Source: Microbacterium sp. Root166 (lineage in GTDB: Bacteria > Actinomycetota > Actinomycetes > Actinomycetales > Microbacteriaceae). From it: a stretch of DNA of 64,000 bases. A program made the translations under genes and the position numbers. Positions 24,752-34,008 of this stretch are shown here, in pieces (positions within the stretch are counted from its first letter, which is position 1; each line of letters starts with the position of its first letter). The notes below the pieces were generated by a model, which saw only the letters and a program-made list of their open reading frames with translations, did no database searches and was not told the origin of the DNA. The stretch covers positions 515,442-579,441 of the forward strand of contig NZ_LMGL01000002.1 in NCBI RefSeq assembly GCF_001427145.1, written 5' to 3'.

Positions 24752-25905
24752 CAGTTCAGGCTACCCACCCGTCGCACGGCCTCGGCGAGCACCTCGGGAG
24801 AGCAGCCGAAGTTGATGCGCACGTGTCCGCGTCCCTCTTCTCCGAAGAGCGGGCCGAAGTGCAGCGCGACCTTCGCCTCGCGCAGGATCTTCCTGGCGGG
24901 ACTGTCGCCCCAGCCGAGGTCGCTGAGATCCACCCACGCCAGGAACCCGGCATCCGGAATGCGATAGCGGGCGCCGGGAACGTGCTCGGCGAGCAGATCC
25001 GCGAGGAGGGTGCGATTCGCGTCCAAGGCGGCGAGCTGGGCGTCCAGCCAGGCATCGCTCTCCGGCGAGAACGCCGCGACGGCCGCGATCGCCCCGAAGA
25101 GCCCGGTGCGCCATTCCACCTCGTCCGGCAGCGACCGCACGATCGCGTCCGTGGCGTCGTCGGCGGTCACCATGAGCGCGCACTTGAGCCCCGCCAGGTT
25201 GAAGGCCTTGCTGGCGCTGACCACGGCGTAGCCGACCTGCGCCGCCACAGGGGACGCATCGAGGAAGGGGGTGAAGCGCACGCCGTGATGGGCGAGCGGA
25301 GCGTGGATCTCGTCGCTGATGACGACGGCGCCGTGACGCGCGGCCACGTCGGCGAGAGCTGCCAGAGTCTCGCGCGAGTGGACGGTGCCCGTCGGGTTGT
25401 GCGGGTTGCACAGCAGCACGGCACGCGCGCCATCGACGAGCGCAGCTTCGATGCCGGCGAGGTCGAGCTGCCATCCGGTGCCGGTGTCCGTCAGCGGCAC
25501 CCTCTCGACGACGGCACCGGCCTCGGGGATGCACTCGAAGAACGGCGGGTAGACGGGTGTGGTCACCACGACGCGGTCGCCGGGCACCGTCACCCTGCGG
25601 AGGATCTCGACGACGGCCATCATCACGTCGCACGTGGTCCGCACCCGCTTCGGGTCGACGGTCCAGCCGAACCGGCGCGCGGCGAAGCCGGCGTAGGCGT
25701 CGGCGACGCCCGGATCCGGCGGGGTGTAGCCGGTGTCCCCGAGACCGACGGCGCGCGTCAGCGCAGCCGTGATGGCCGGCGCTGCCGGGAAGTCCGTCTC
25801 GGCGACGAACAGGGGCAGCACGTCTTCGTCGTAGCGACGCCACTTCGTGCTGGAGCGCTGCCTGAGCTGCTCGATCGGGAGTGCTTGAAGGGGGATCACG
25901 CTCAC
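24751..25905 (-). CDS. MalY/PatB family PLP-dependent C-S lyase or aminotransferase
   Basis: A 384-residue fold-type I PLP enzyme; LLCNPHNPTGTVHSRETL and VISDEIHAPLAHHG and the PLP-lysine in SASKAFNLAGLKCA are the MalY/PatB signatures. These are usually cystathionine beta-lyases that release sulfide or thiol, pyruvate and ammonia. GTG start at 25905 with TAGGCT 6 nt upstream (leaderless). It is coupled to an MFS exporter and lies just downstream of the Suf genes, but is not the SufS desulfurase type. Confidence 0.88.
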   Translation of the reverse strand: MSVIPLQALPIEQLRQRSSTKWRRYDEDVLPLFVAETDFPAAPAITAALTRAVGLGDTGYTPPDPGVADAYAGFAARRFGWTVDPKRVRTTCDVMMAVVEILRRVTVPGDRVVVTTPVYPPFFECIPEAGAVVERVPLTDTGTGWQLDLAGIEAALVDGARAVLLCNPHNPTGTVHSRETLAALADVAARHGAVVISDEIHAPLAHHGVRFTPFLDASPVAAQVGYAVVSASKAFNLAGLKCALMVTADDATDAIVRSLPDEVEWRTGLFGAIAAVAAFSPESDAWLDAQLAALDANRTLLADLLAEHVPGARYRIPDAGFLAWVDLSDLGWGDSPARKILREAKVALHFGPLFGEEGRGHVRINFGCSPEVLAEAVRRVGSLN

Positions 25906-25980
25906 CCGACGAGCCTAACGATCCGGCCTCCGTCGGCCGCGGCGGGTGTCACCGAACGTCACGCGGACCGACGGGGCAGG

Positions 25981-26310
25981 TCAGATCGCGAAGCCGAGCG
26001 CCCGCATCATGTCGCGTCCGTCGTCGGTGATCCGCTCGGGACCCCACGGCGGCATCCACACCCAGTTGATGCGGAAGCGGTCCACCACGTCGTCGAGGGC
26101 CTGAGCGGTCTGCTCCTCGAGCACGTCGGTCAGCGGGCAGCCGGCCGACGTCAGCGTCATGTGGATGACCAGAGCGTCGTTCTCGTCGTCCCACCCGAGG
26201 TCGTAGATGAGGCCGAGGTCGACGACGTTGATCCCCAGTTCGGGGTCCATGACGTCCTTGAGAGCCTCGGTGACCTCGTCGAACTTCTCGGGTGTGAGCG
26301 TTGCGGTCAT
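25981..26310 (-). CDS. sufT: Fe-S cluster assembly factor SufT (DUF59/MIP18 family)
   Basis: A 109-residue DUF59 protein: VMDPELGINVVDLGLIYDL at the N-terminus and the conserved Cys in TLTSAGCPLTDVL, then WMPPWGPERITDDGRDMMRALG. SufT assists Fe-S maturation. 10 bp after sufC in the same operon. Confidence 0.92.
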   Translation of the reverse strand: MTATLTPEKFDEVTEALKDVMDPELGINVVDLGLIYDLGWDDENDALVIHMTLTSAGCPLTDVLEEQTAQALDDVVDRFRINWVWMPPWGPERITDDGRDMMRALGFAI

Positions 26311-26320
26311 GGAAGCGATT

Positions 26321-27115
26321 CTATGCTTCGCTGACCACGGGCGCGTCGGCCGGCTCTTCCTCGCCCGTGGGGAGGTAGCGGTCGTAGCCCTCGTCCTCGA
26401 GGCGGTCGGCGAGCTCGGGGCCGCCCTCTTCGACGATGCGCCCGCCGACCATCACGTGGACGTAGTCCGGGCGGATGTAGCGGAGGATGCGCGTGTAGTG
26501 CGTGATCAGCAGCACGCCGAGGTTGGTCTGCTCCTTGGCGCGGTTCACGCCCTCCGACACGATCTTGAGCGCGTCGACGTCGAGGCCGGAGTCGGTCTCG
26601 TCGAGGACCGCGATCTGCGGCTTGAGGAGTTCGAGCTGGAGGATCTCGTGGCGCTTCTTCTCGCCACCCGAGAAGCCCTCGTTGACGTTGCGCTGTGCGA
26701 ACTTCGGGTCCATGCGCAGCGCCTTCATCGACTGCTTCACGTCCTTGGTCCAGTTGCGGATCGAGGGCGCTTCGCCGTCGATCGCGGTCTTGGCCGTGCG
26801 GAGGAAGTTCGTCACGGTGACGCCGGGGATCTCGACGGGGTACTGCATGGCGAGGAAGAGTCCCGCGCGAGCGCGCTCGTCCACGGACATCGCGAGGACG
26901 TCCTCACCGTCGAGCGTGATGGTGCCGCTCGTGACGGTGTACTTCGGGTGACCGGCGATCGTGTACGCGAGCGTCGACTTGCCCGAGCCGTTCGGGCCCA
27001 TGATCGCGTGGGTCTGGCCCGTGCTGATCGTGAGCGTCACGCCGTTGAGGATGGGGGTGGTTCCGGCATCCGTCTCGACCGTCACGTGGAGGTCGCGGAT
27101 CTCGAGGACAGACAT
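26321..27115 (-). CDS. sufC: Fe-S assembly ATPase SufC
   Basis: A 264-residue ABC-type ATPase of the SufBCD scaffold. Walker A MGPNGSGKST, signature FSGGEKKRHEI, Walker B IAVLDETDSGLDVDA, switch ITHYTRIL, all the SufC variants. It drives rearrangement of the SufBD complex during cluster assembly. In order sufB-sufD-Rieske-sufC-sufT. Confidence 0.96.
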   Translation of the reverse strand: MSVLEIRDLHVTVETDAGTTPILNGVTLTISTGQTHAIMGPNGSGKSTLAYTIAGHPKYTVTSGTITLDGEDVLAMSVDERARAGLFLAMQYPVEIPGVTVTNFLRTAKTAIDGEAPSIRNWTKDVKQSMKALRMDPKFAQRNVNEGFSGGEKKRHEILQLELLKPQIAVLDETDSGLDVDALKIVSEGVNRAKEQTNLGVLLITHYTRILRYIRPDYVHVMVGGRIVEEGGPELADRLEDEGYDRYLPTGEEEPADAPVVSEA

Positions 27116-27163
27116 TCAGACTTCTTCTTTCATCATGCGTGGGGAAGCGGTGAGGGTCGCGGA

Positions 27164-27493
27164 CTACGCGACGGCCTTCTTGACCGCGGGATCGATGAGC
27201 ACGTCGTCGCCGTCGATGACGACCTCGAACACGGGCACGGGCTCGTAGGCGGGCAGGTTCAGCGGCTTGCCGGTGATCAGTGAGAAGGCCGAGCCGTGGG
27301 CCCAGCACTCCAGCGTGTCGCCGTCGACGAACCCCTCGGCGAGCGAGATGTCGCCGTGGGTGCAGACGTCGCCGATGGCGTGGACTTCTCCGGACGAGTC
27401 GAGCACGACCGCCATGGCGACGCCGTCGACCTCGACGCGGATGGCCGCGTCCTGCTCCAGCTCACTGAGGGCGCACACACGCTGCGCGGTCAT
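27164..27493 (-). CDS. Rieske [2Fe-2S] ferredoxin-type protein
   Basis: A 109-residue protein with the full Rieske set C-T-H (CTHGDISLAEGF) and C-x2-H (CWAHGSAF), the soluble ferredoxin form (DUF/NirD-like) found between sufD and sufC in actinobacteria. It may deliver electrons or receive clusters. The ATG at 27493 overlaps the sufD stop by 4 bp; a 48-bp gap precedes sufC. Confidence 0.92.
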   Translation of the reverse strand: MTAQRVCALSELEQDAAIRVEVDGVAMAVVLDSSGEVHAIGDVCTHGDISLAEGFVDGDTLECWAHGSAFSLITGKPLNLPAYEPVPVFEVVIDGDDVLIDPAVKKAVA

Positions 27494-28677
27494 CGGCCGA
27501 CCTCCCGGGCGAGTTCTTCTTCGATTGCGGCGAACAGTTCGGTCTCGAGGTCGGGAACCCCGATCTTCTGGACGATCTCGGCGAGGAAGCCCAGAACCAC
27601 GAGTCGGCGGGCTTCGTCTTCGCGGATGCCGCGTGCCTGCAGGTAGAACAGCTGCTCGTCGTCGAAGCGACCGGTCGCGCTGGCGTGGCCGGCCCCGCGG
27701 ATGTCGCCGGTCTCGATCTCCAGGTTCGGGATCGACTCGGCGCGCGCGCCGTCGGTGAGCACCAGGTTGCGGTTGGCCTCGTACGAGTCGGTGCCGACGG
27801 CGTCGGGGCCGATCAGCACGTCGCCGATCCAGACGCTGCGCGCGGCAGCGCCCTGGAGCGCGCCCTTGTAGAGGACGTCCCCGGTGGTCTCGGCGCCCTT
27901 GTGGTGCAGGTACACCTGGCTCTCGAGGTGCTGGCCGGCGTCGGAGTAGCTGAGGCCGTACAGTTCGGCGCGGGATCCGGTGCCGGCGAGCTCGACACTG
28001 GGGTTCACGCGCACCACGCCGCCGCCGAAGCTGACGACGATGTGACGCAGGGTCGCGTCGCGTTCGACCCGTGCCTGGTGGGATGCCGCGTGGACGGCGT
28101 CGTCGTCCCACGTCTGCACGGTGATGACCTCGAGGTGGGCGCCGTCGCGGACGATGATCTCGACGTTCTGGGCGTGGCTCGCGGTTCCGCTGTGGCGGAA
28201 GACCACCGTCGCGTGCGAATTCGGCAGCGCCTCGATCACCACGTGCGCATGGGCGACGCCGCCGGTGCCCCGGAGGTCCACCACGACGGGCTCTGAGTAC
28301 TCGGCGCCCGCGGGGATGCGCAGCAGCGGAGCCTCGGTCTCCTGCTTCCACGCGATCGCGCTGATCAGGTCCTCGGGCTGGAACACCTCGCCGCGGGGCG
28401 CGTCGCCGTGGCCCAGTCGCTCCTGGACGAGCCCCTCGGGAGCGCGGACGTCGACCTGGATGACGCCGTGAGGGCCGGCCTCGTCGGCGAAGAGCTGCTT
28501 CAGACGGTCGACGGGGGTGTGCTTCCAGTTGACCTCGCGGCCGGTCGGGGCCTCGAAATCAGAAGGGTCGAACGAGCGGGGCCGCTCGTCGCGGGTCTGG
28601 ACCGGCACGAACGCACCGGCGCCATCGGTGTGGCCCTTCGCACCGGGAACGGTGGGGGCCTGGGTGACGGAACTCAC
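27490..28677 (-). CDS. sufD: Fe-S assembly protein SufD
   Basis: A 395-residue beta-helical scaffold subunit; C-terminal SATGRFDDEQLFYLQARGIREDEARRLVVLGFLAEIV matches SufD/SufB C-termini. It pairs with SufB and SufC. Its start touches the sufB stop (1-bp overlap). Confidence 0.95.
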   Translation of the reverse strand: MSSVTQAPTVPGAKGHTDGAGAFVPVQTRDERPRSFDPSDFEAPTGREVNWKHTPVDRLKQLFADEAGPHGVIQVDVRAPEGLVQERLGHGDAPRGEVFQPEDLISAIAWKQETEAPLLRIPAGAEYSEPVVVDLRGTGGVAHAHVVIEALPNSHATVVFRHSGTASHAQNVEIIVRDGAHLEVITVQTWDDDAVHAASHQARVERDATLRHIVVSFGGGVVRVNPSVELAGTGSRAELYGLSYSDAGQHLESQVYLHHKGAETTGDVLYKGALQGAAARSVWIGDVLIGPDAVGTDSYEANRNLVLTDGARAESIPNLEIETGDIRGAGHASATGRFDDEQLFYLQARGIREDEARRLVVLGFLAEIVQKIGVPDLETELFAAIEEELAREVGR

Positions 28678-30095
28678 TAGCCGACGGATCCTTCCATGCC
28701 CATCTCAATGAGCTTGTTGAGTTCGAGTGCGTACTCCATCGGCAGCTCCCGGGCGATCGGCTCGATGAAGCCGCGGACGATCATCGCCATCGCCTCGTCT
28801 TCGGGCATGCCGCGGGACTGCAGATAGAAGAGCTGTTCTTCGCTGACCTTCGACACCGTGGCCTCGTGGCCCAGCTGCACGTCGTCGACGCGGATGTCGA
28901 TGGCCGGATAGGTGTCCGAGCGCGAGATCGAGTCGACGAGCAGGGCGTCGCAGCGCACCGTGTTGGCCGAGTGGTGCGCATTGGCGTCCACGCGGACCTC
29001 GCCGCGGTAGCCCGCTCGGCCGCCACCGCGCGCGATCGACTTCGAGACGATCGAGGACTGCGTGTACGGCGCCATGTGGATCATCTTCGCGCCGGCGTCC
29101 TGGTGCTGGCCGGGGCCGGCGAACGCGACGGACAGGGTCTCGCCCTTGGCGTGCTCGCCCATCAGGAAGATCGAGGGGTACTTCATCGTCACCTTGGAGC
29201 CGATGTTGCCGTCGATCCACTCCATGGTGGCGCCCTCGTGGGCGACGGCGCGCTTCGTGACGAGGTTGTAGACGTTGTTCGACCAGTTCTGGATCGTCGT
29301 GTAGCGCACGCGTGCATTCTTCTTCACGATGATCTCGACGACGGCCGAGTGGAGCGAGTCGCTCTTGTAGATCGGGGCGGTGCAGCCCTCGATGTAGTGC
29401 ACGTACGAGCCCTCGTCGGCGATGATGAGCGTCCGCTCGAACTGGCCCATGTTCTCGGTGTTGATGCGGAAGTACGCCTGCAGCGGGATCTCGACGTGCA
29501 CGCCGGGCGGCACGTAGACGAACGAGCCGCCCGACCACACCGCCGTGTTCAGCGCGGCGAACTTGTTGTCGCCGGCGGGGATGACGGTGCCGAAGTACTC
29601 CTCGAAGAACTCCGGGTGCTCGCGCAGCGCCGTGTCGGTGTCCATGAAGATGACACCCTGCGCCTCGAGCTGCTCGTTGATCTGGTGGTACACGACCTCG
29701 GACTCGTACTGCGCCGCGACGCCGGAGACCAAGCGCTGACGCTCGGCCTCGGGGATGCCCAGGCGCTCGTAGGTGTTGCGGATGTCCTCGGGGAGTTCCT
29801 CCCACGTGCCCGCCTGCTTCTCGGTCGAGCGCACGAAGTACTTGATGTTGTCGAAGTCGATCTCCGACAGGTCGGCGCCCCAGGTGGGCATCGGCTTGCG
29901 GCCGAAGAGCTGATAGCCCTTCAGCCGGGTCTTCAGCATCCATTCCGGCTCGCTCTTGAGAGCGGAGATTCCGCGCACGACGTTCTCGTTGATGCCGCGC
30001 TGCGCGACAGCGCCCGCGGCGTCGGTGTCGTGCCACCCGAACTCGTAGACGCCCAGGCTCTCAAGCTCGGGGCGGTCGATCAGCACATCAGACAT
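28677..30095 (-). CDS. sufB: Fe-S assembly protein SufB
   Basis: A 472-residue scaffold subunit on which the cluster forms; contains [20 protein letters not shown] (conserved Cys) and the C-terminal [31 protein letters not shown] ribosome site upstream. First gene of the operon; unlike many actinobacterial operons no SufR repressor precedes it, and SufS and SufU are not in the window. Confidence 0.97.
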   Translation of the reverse strand: MSDVLIDRPELESLGVYEFGWHDTDAAGAVAQRGINENVVRGISALKSEPEWMLKTRLKGYQLFGRKPMPTWGADLSEIDFDNIKYFVRSTEKQAGTWEELPEDIRNTYERLGIPEAERQRLVSGVAAQYESEVVYHQINEQLEAQGVIFMDTDTALREHPEFFEEYFGTVIPAGDNKFAALNTAVWSGGSFVYVPPGVHVEIPLQAYFRINTENMGQFERTLIIADEGSYVHYIEGCTAPIYKSDSLHSAVVEIIVKKNARVRYTTIQNWSNNVYNLVTKRAVAHEGATMEWIDGNIGSKVTMKYPSIFLMGEHAKGETLSVAFAGPGQHQDAGAKMIHMAPYTQSSIVSKSIARGGGRAGYRGEVRVDANAHHSANTVRCDALLVDSISRSDTYPAIDIRVDDVQLGHEATVSKVSEEQLFYLQSRGMPEDEAMAMIVRGFIEPIARELPMEYALELNKLIEMGMEGSVG

Positions 30096-30148
30096 CGTCT
30101 TGTTCTCCTCCGGGCTCTGGCGGTGTCATCCGCCCCGGCAGTCCGGCA

Positions 30149-30170
30149 CCTTCGGTGGAGTTACCGAAGG
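30149..30170 (-). promoter_or_regulatory. Hairpin in the sufB leader
   Basis: CCTTCGGT and ACCGAAGG form an 8-bp stem with a 6-nt loop, extended by GGCA/TGCC across a small bulge, about 55 nt upstream of the sufB start. Together with the -10 at 30280 it makes a structured leader of about 180 nt whose role is unknown. Confidence 0.45.
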
Positions 30171-30279
30171 GGGATGCCGCTCGTGGGCCCTCTCATTCGG
30201 CGCTGCCATCGCGCCTAGACTGTCGGAGGTACGCCGCGCTCAAATCCAACGGTTCTGTGCGCGTGTGACCGACCCCTCG

Positions 30280-30285
30280 ATTCTA
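30280..30285 (-). promoter_or_regulatory. Probable -10 (TAGAAT) of the suf operon
   Basis: TAGAAT on the minus strand is a close match to the canonical -10 and faces sufB. On the plus strand, TAGACT at 30216-30221 could serve ctaA. The region 30096-30365 holds both promoters and the leader hairpin and no coding sequence I can support. Confidence 0.5.
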
Positions 30286-30365
30286 CAGGTTCCGTCCCGG
30301 CACCGGGCTCCGCGTGTCATCGCACGCCGCTCGCGCGGAACCGGCCCCAGGAGGCGACCCGCAGC

Positions 30366-31322
30366 ATGTCCGTGCAACCCACGACCACGACCCCTGTCTG
30401 GCAGCGCTTCTGGAACTGGCTGCCCACGACGATCGATCGCCGCGTCGTCGGTATGGCCTGGGCGACGCTCGTCGTGCAGATCGGCATCGTCGGGACCGGC
30501 GGCCTCGTCCGCCTGACGGGATCCGGTCTCGGCTGCCCGACCTGGCCGCAGTGCACGCCCGGCTCGTTCGTGAACACCCCCGAGATGGGGATCCACGGCG
30601 TCATCGAGTTCGGCAACCGCCTGCTGACCTTCGTCCTGGTGGCGGTCGCCATCCTGATGTTCCTGTTCGTCGTCCGCATGCGCCGCGAGCGGGGCGATCT
30701 GTTCTGGCTCTCCCTGGCGATCGGGCTCTACGTGCCCCTGCAGGCGATCATCGGGGGCATCACGGTGCTCACGAACCTCAACCCGTACGTGGTCGGACTG
30801 CACTACTTCGCGTCGGTGCTCCTCGTCGCCCTGTCGGCCGTCCTCGTCGCGCGGGTCTATGCGACGCCGGGTCCCCGTGTCGCGGCAGTGCCGCGCTGGT
30901 ACGCGCTGACGACGCACGTCACGAGTGCCTTCGTGCTGCTCACGGTCGTCGTGGGGATCCTGGTCACGGGCTCGGGGCCGCACGCGGGCGACCACGGAGC
31001 GGCGCGCAACGGCCTGAACGCGGAGTTCATGCAGCACGTGCACTCGTGGCCGGCCTACATCACGTTCGCCCTGACGATCGTGCTCGTGGCCGGAGCGCTC
31101 CGCACTCCCCCGGCACTGCGTCTGCGGCTGTGGACCGGACTGCTGCTGGCCGTCGAGCTGCTCCAGATCGCCGTCGGCCTGTGGCAGGCGAACACCGGTC
31201 TGCCGATCGGGCTGGTGAACATCCACATGGTCCTGGCCGTCGTGCTTGTCGCGGCGATGACCGCCGTCGAGATGAACATCACGGCCCGGGCGCGGGTCGT
31301 CGAGCGCACGCCGGTCGGGTAG
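30366..31322 (+). CDS. ctaA: Heme A synthase (CtaA/COX15)
   Basis: A 318-residue protein of about eight membrane helices; the family features GGLVRLTGSGLGCPTWPQCTPG (with the conserved Cys pair), GNRLLTF, EFMQHVHSWPAYI and VNIHMV (heme-ligand His residues). It oxidises heme O to heme A for cytochrome aa3. AGGAGG lies 10 nt before the ATG. Divergent from the suf operon. No ctaB is in the window. Confidence 0.94.
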   Translation: MSVQPTTTTPVWQRFWNWLPTTIDRRVVGMAWATLVVQIGIVGTGGLVRLTGSGLGCPTWPQCTPGSFVNTPEMGIHGVIEFGNRLLTFVLVAVAILMFLFVVRMRRERGDLFWLSLAIGLYVPLQAIIGGITVLTNLNPYVVGLHYFASVLLVALSAVLVARVYATPGPRVAAVPRWYALTTHVTSAFVLLTVVVGILVTGSGPHAGDHGAARNGLNAEFMQHVHSWPAYITFALTIVLVAGALRTPPALRLRLWTGLLLAVELLQIAVGLWQANTGLPIGLVNIHMVLAVVLVAAMTAVEMNITARARVVERTPVG

Positions 31323-31347
31323 CAGACCGCGAAAGCTCCCGCTCCGG

Positions 31348-32394
31348 TCAGTGCCGGTGCCGGTGGTGCGCGTCGGGATAGTGCTCGTGTGCGTGCGTCT
31401 GCTCCTCGTGCACGTGCTCATGGCGATGCGCTGCTCCGGCGACGACGACCATGCCCGCCGGGTGATCGTGCTGATGGTGCGCGTCGTGCGTGTGCCAGTG
31501 GTCGTGGTGGAGCGGCTCGTGCGTGTGCTCGTGGTGGTGGCGCTCCGTCAGGTGCAGCCAGACGCCCACCGCCATCAGCGCGGCGGCGATCAGCAGCGGC
31601 CAGGTCAGCGGCTCCCCCATCACGACGGCGATGAGCGCGCCGAAGAACGGGGCGATCGAGAAGTACGCACCTGCACGCGCCGTTCCGATGTGCCGCATGC
31701 CGTAGATGAACAGCGCGAGCGAGACACCGTAGGCGAAGAAGCCGACGATCATCGCTCCGCCGATCGCCCACGGGCCGGGGATCGCGGCGCCCAGCGCGAA
31801 CGCCAGCGCGAGATTCACCGGACCGGCGACCGCGCCCTTGACCGCGGCGAGCCATGTCGCGTCGATCAGGGCCACCTTCCGGGTGAGGTTGTTGTCGAGC
31901 CCCCAGCACAGGCACGCCGCGAGGACGGCGAGGGACGGCCAGAGGGATCCGAACTGCGCTCCGGATGAGGCGCTCAGCACGACCGCTCCCGCCACGATGG
32001 CCAGCATCCCCAGCGCGATGCGCCGATCGACGTTCTCGCGGAAGACCACCCACGCGAGGACGGCGGTGAACACCGCCTCGGCATTGAGCAGCAGCGACGC
32101 CCCCGTCGCGGGCATGTTCGCCAGGCCCAGCATGAGCAGGACCGGCGCGACCATCCCGCCGAAGAAGACCGCTCCGACCAGCGGCGCGATCTCCCGCCGG
32201 GCGACGCGCACGCGCGGAGCCCGCCGCACCGTGCGCCAGAGGAGGAGGCCCAGCCCCGACCCCGTGTAGAGCAGGCCGGCCAGCAGCCAGGGGCTCACCT
32301 CGCCGAGGAGCGCCTTGGCGAACGGCGTGCCGGCGCCGAAGAGCACCGCCGAGGCCAAGGCGGCCTGCACGCCGGTGTGTCGAAGACTCCGCAT
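31348..32394 (-). CDS. DMT family transporter with histidine-rich C-terminal tail
   Basis: A 348-residue transporter with two EamA repeats (about ten helices, residues 5-283). The last 63 residues (286-348) contain 25 histidines, with runs such as HHHEHTH and AHHRHRH and many H-x-H, interrupted by a short hydrophobic AGMVVVAGAAH. Such tails bind Zn, Ni, Co or Cu; the tail is cytosolic by the usual DMT topology (inference). Start at 32394 from GATACT 6 nt upstream, while a longer frame extends to 32430. Transport of a metal or metal-linked substrate would be new for this family. It converges with ctaA (25 bp). Confidence 0.87.
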   Translation of the reverse strand: MRSLRHTGVQAALASAVLFGAGTPFAKALLGEVSPWLLAGLLYTGSGLGLLLWRTVRRAPRVRVARREIAPLVGAVFFGGMVAPVLLMLGLANMPATGASLLLNAEAVFTAVLAWVVFRENVDRRIALGMLAIVAGAVVLSASSGAQFGSLWPSLAVLAACLCWGLDNNLTRKVALIDATWLAAVKGAVAGPVNLALAFALGAAIPGPWAIGGAMIVGFFAYGVSLALFIYGMRHIGTARAGAYFSIAPFFGALIAVVMGEPLTWPLLIAAALMAVGVWLHLTERHHHEHTHEPLHHDHWHTHDAHHQHDHPAGMVVVAGAAHRHEHVHEEQTHAHEHYPDAHHRHRH

Positions 32395-32509
32395 CCGTCC
32401 AGTATCGCCCGGCACCCGGGATGAATTCACCCGCGTCGCACCTACCTTCGCCGTCCGCAGGGGTGCAGAATTCGGCTTGGAACCACCCGATCACCACCGA
32501 GGAGCACCG

Positions 32510-33427
32510 ATGAGCGCGCGGAGAGTCCCGGCCGGAGAACCGCAGCCCCGCAAGCTGCCCCGCCGTCCGGCGTCGAGCCTCGCCGAGAAGTGGACCCGGA
32601 TCGACGGCGTCGACGTCTTCTACCGGGAGTCCCCGACGCCTCCCGCCGACGCCCGGGTGATGGCGCACGTGCACGGCTTCGGGCTCTCGGGCCGCTATCT
32701 TCTGCCGACCGCCGAGCGACTGGCCGATGACTTCCACACCTTCGTGCCCGATCTGCCGGGGTTCGGGCGCAGCGGCAAGCGCCGCGACATGCTCGACATC
32801 CCCGACCTCGCCCACGCGACGGCCGACTTCTTCGACGACCGGGGCGTGGAACGCGCCACCCTGGTGGGCAACTCGATGGGATGCCCCGTCATCATCGAGT
32901 TCGCGCACCACTACCCTGAGCGGATCGACCGTGCGGTGCTCGTCTCCCCCGCCGGAGGCCTGTACAACCAACCGCTGCGGCGGGCCATCCAGCAGCTGGC
33001 GATGGACACTCCTCGGGAGCCCACCCGCATGGCCAAGGTCGCGGTGCCCGACTACGTCCGGTTCGGCGTCCCCAGCACCATGCGCCTGTTCAAGGCGCTG
33101 ACCCAGTACCCGACGCTGCAGCGCCTGCTGGAGATGCGCATCCCGACCCTCGTCGTCCTGGGCGAGCGGGACCCCCTTCTCCCCCACTCCCAGCGCATCG
33201 ACGAGGTCGCGAGCCAGACCGACAGTCACGTGCTCGTGGTGCTGCTCGAGGGCGCGGCGCACGCGATCAACTTCAGCCATCCCGACCAGCTCGCACACGT
33301 GATCAAGCTGTTCATGAACGACCGGCCGATCGAGAACGATCCCCAGTGGCCCGGGCATGTGCGCCTGTACGAGGTACACCGCGGCAAGCACCACCCCCGT
33401 CCGAGTTCCGGCGGCCCCGCGGACTGA
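32510..33427 (+). CDS. Alpha/beta hydrolase
   Basis: A 305-residue alpha/beta hydrolase with a basic N-terminal extension. Nucleophile elbow is VGNSMGC, with the conserved DLPGFGRSGK ahead of it and the acid/His region VVLGERDPLL and EGAAHAINFSHPDQL. The pattern resembles haloalkane dehalogenase and epoxide- or meta-cleavage-product-hydrolase relatives; substrate unknown. The ATG at 32510 has GAGGAG 5 nt upstream; a longer reading frame upstream is non-coding. Confidence 0.87.
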   Translation: MSARRVPAGEPQPRKLPRRPASSLAEKWTRIDGVDVFYRESPTPPADARVMAHVHGFGLSGRYLLPTAERLADDFHTFVPDLPGFGRSGKRRDMLDIPDLAHATADFFDDRGVERATLVGNSMGCPVIIEFAHHYPERIDRAVLVSPAGGLYNQPLRRAIQQLAMDTPREPTRMAKVAVPDYVRFGVPSTMRLFKALTQYPTLQRLLEMRIPTLVVLGERDPLLPHSQRIDEVASQTDSHVLVVLLEGAAHAINFSHPDQLAHVIKLFMNDRPIENDPQWPGHVRLYEVHRGKHHPRPSSGGPAD

Positions 33428-33441
33428 CGATCCGAGGCCGG

Positions 33442-33984
33442 TCAGGGCCGAAGCGGCTCCGCGGTCCGGTGGGCGTCGAGGTGCGCGCGGTAGATCTGGG
33501 CGTTGCGCAGCAGACCGGCACGCTCTTCGGCGGTGAGCTCGCGCCGCACCTTCGCCGGGACGCCGGCCACGAGGGAGCCGGCGGGGACGATCGTGCCCTC
33601 GAGGACCACGGCGCCGGCGGCGATGAGGCATCCGTCACCGATCACCGCGCCAGACAGCACGACGCTGCCCATGCCGATGAGCGACCCGTCGCCGATCGTG
33701 CAGCCGTGCACGACGGCGTTGTGGCCGACCGAGACGTCCCGGCCGATCACGACCGGGTGCGCCGAGTCGACGTGCACCGAGACGTTGTCCTGCAGGTTGC
33801 TGCCGGCGCCGACGCTGATGCGATCGCTGTCCCCGCGCAGCACGGCGTTGTACCAGACGCTGGCACCCTCCTCGAGGGTCACCGCGCCGATGATGCGGGC
33901 ACCGGCCGCGATGAACGCGGACGGGTGGATCTCGGGCACATGGCCCGACACGGCGAGGACGGCGGCGTCATCCGAGATGGTCAT
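33442..33984 (-). CDS. Gamma-class carbonic anhydrase-like protein
   Basis: A 180-residue left-handed beta-helix (hexapeptide repeat) protein. The three metal-ligand histidines lie in VSVHVDSAHP and VGHNAVVHGCT, as in Cam/YrdA/PaaY proteins. Many such proteins have weak or no carbonic anhydrase activity. Leaderless: TAGGGT 7 nt before the ATG. Confidence 0.87.
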   Translation of the reverse strand: MTISDDAAVLAVSGHVPEIHPSAFIAAGARIIGAVTLEEGASVWYNAVLRGDSDRISVGAGSNLQDNVSVHVDSAHPVVIGRDVSVGHNAVVHGCTIGDGSLIGMGSVVLSGAVIGDGCLIAAGAVVLEGTIVPAGSLVAGVPAKVRRELTAEERAGLLRNAQIYRAHLDAHRTAEPLRP

Positions 33985-34008
33985 GCCAACGACCCTATGC
34001 CGCGGAGG

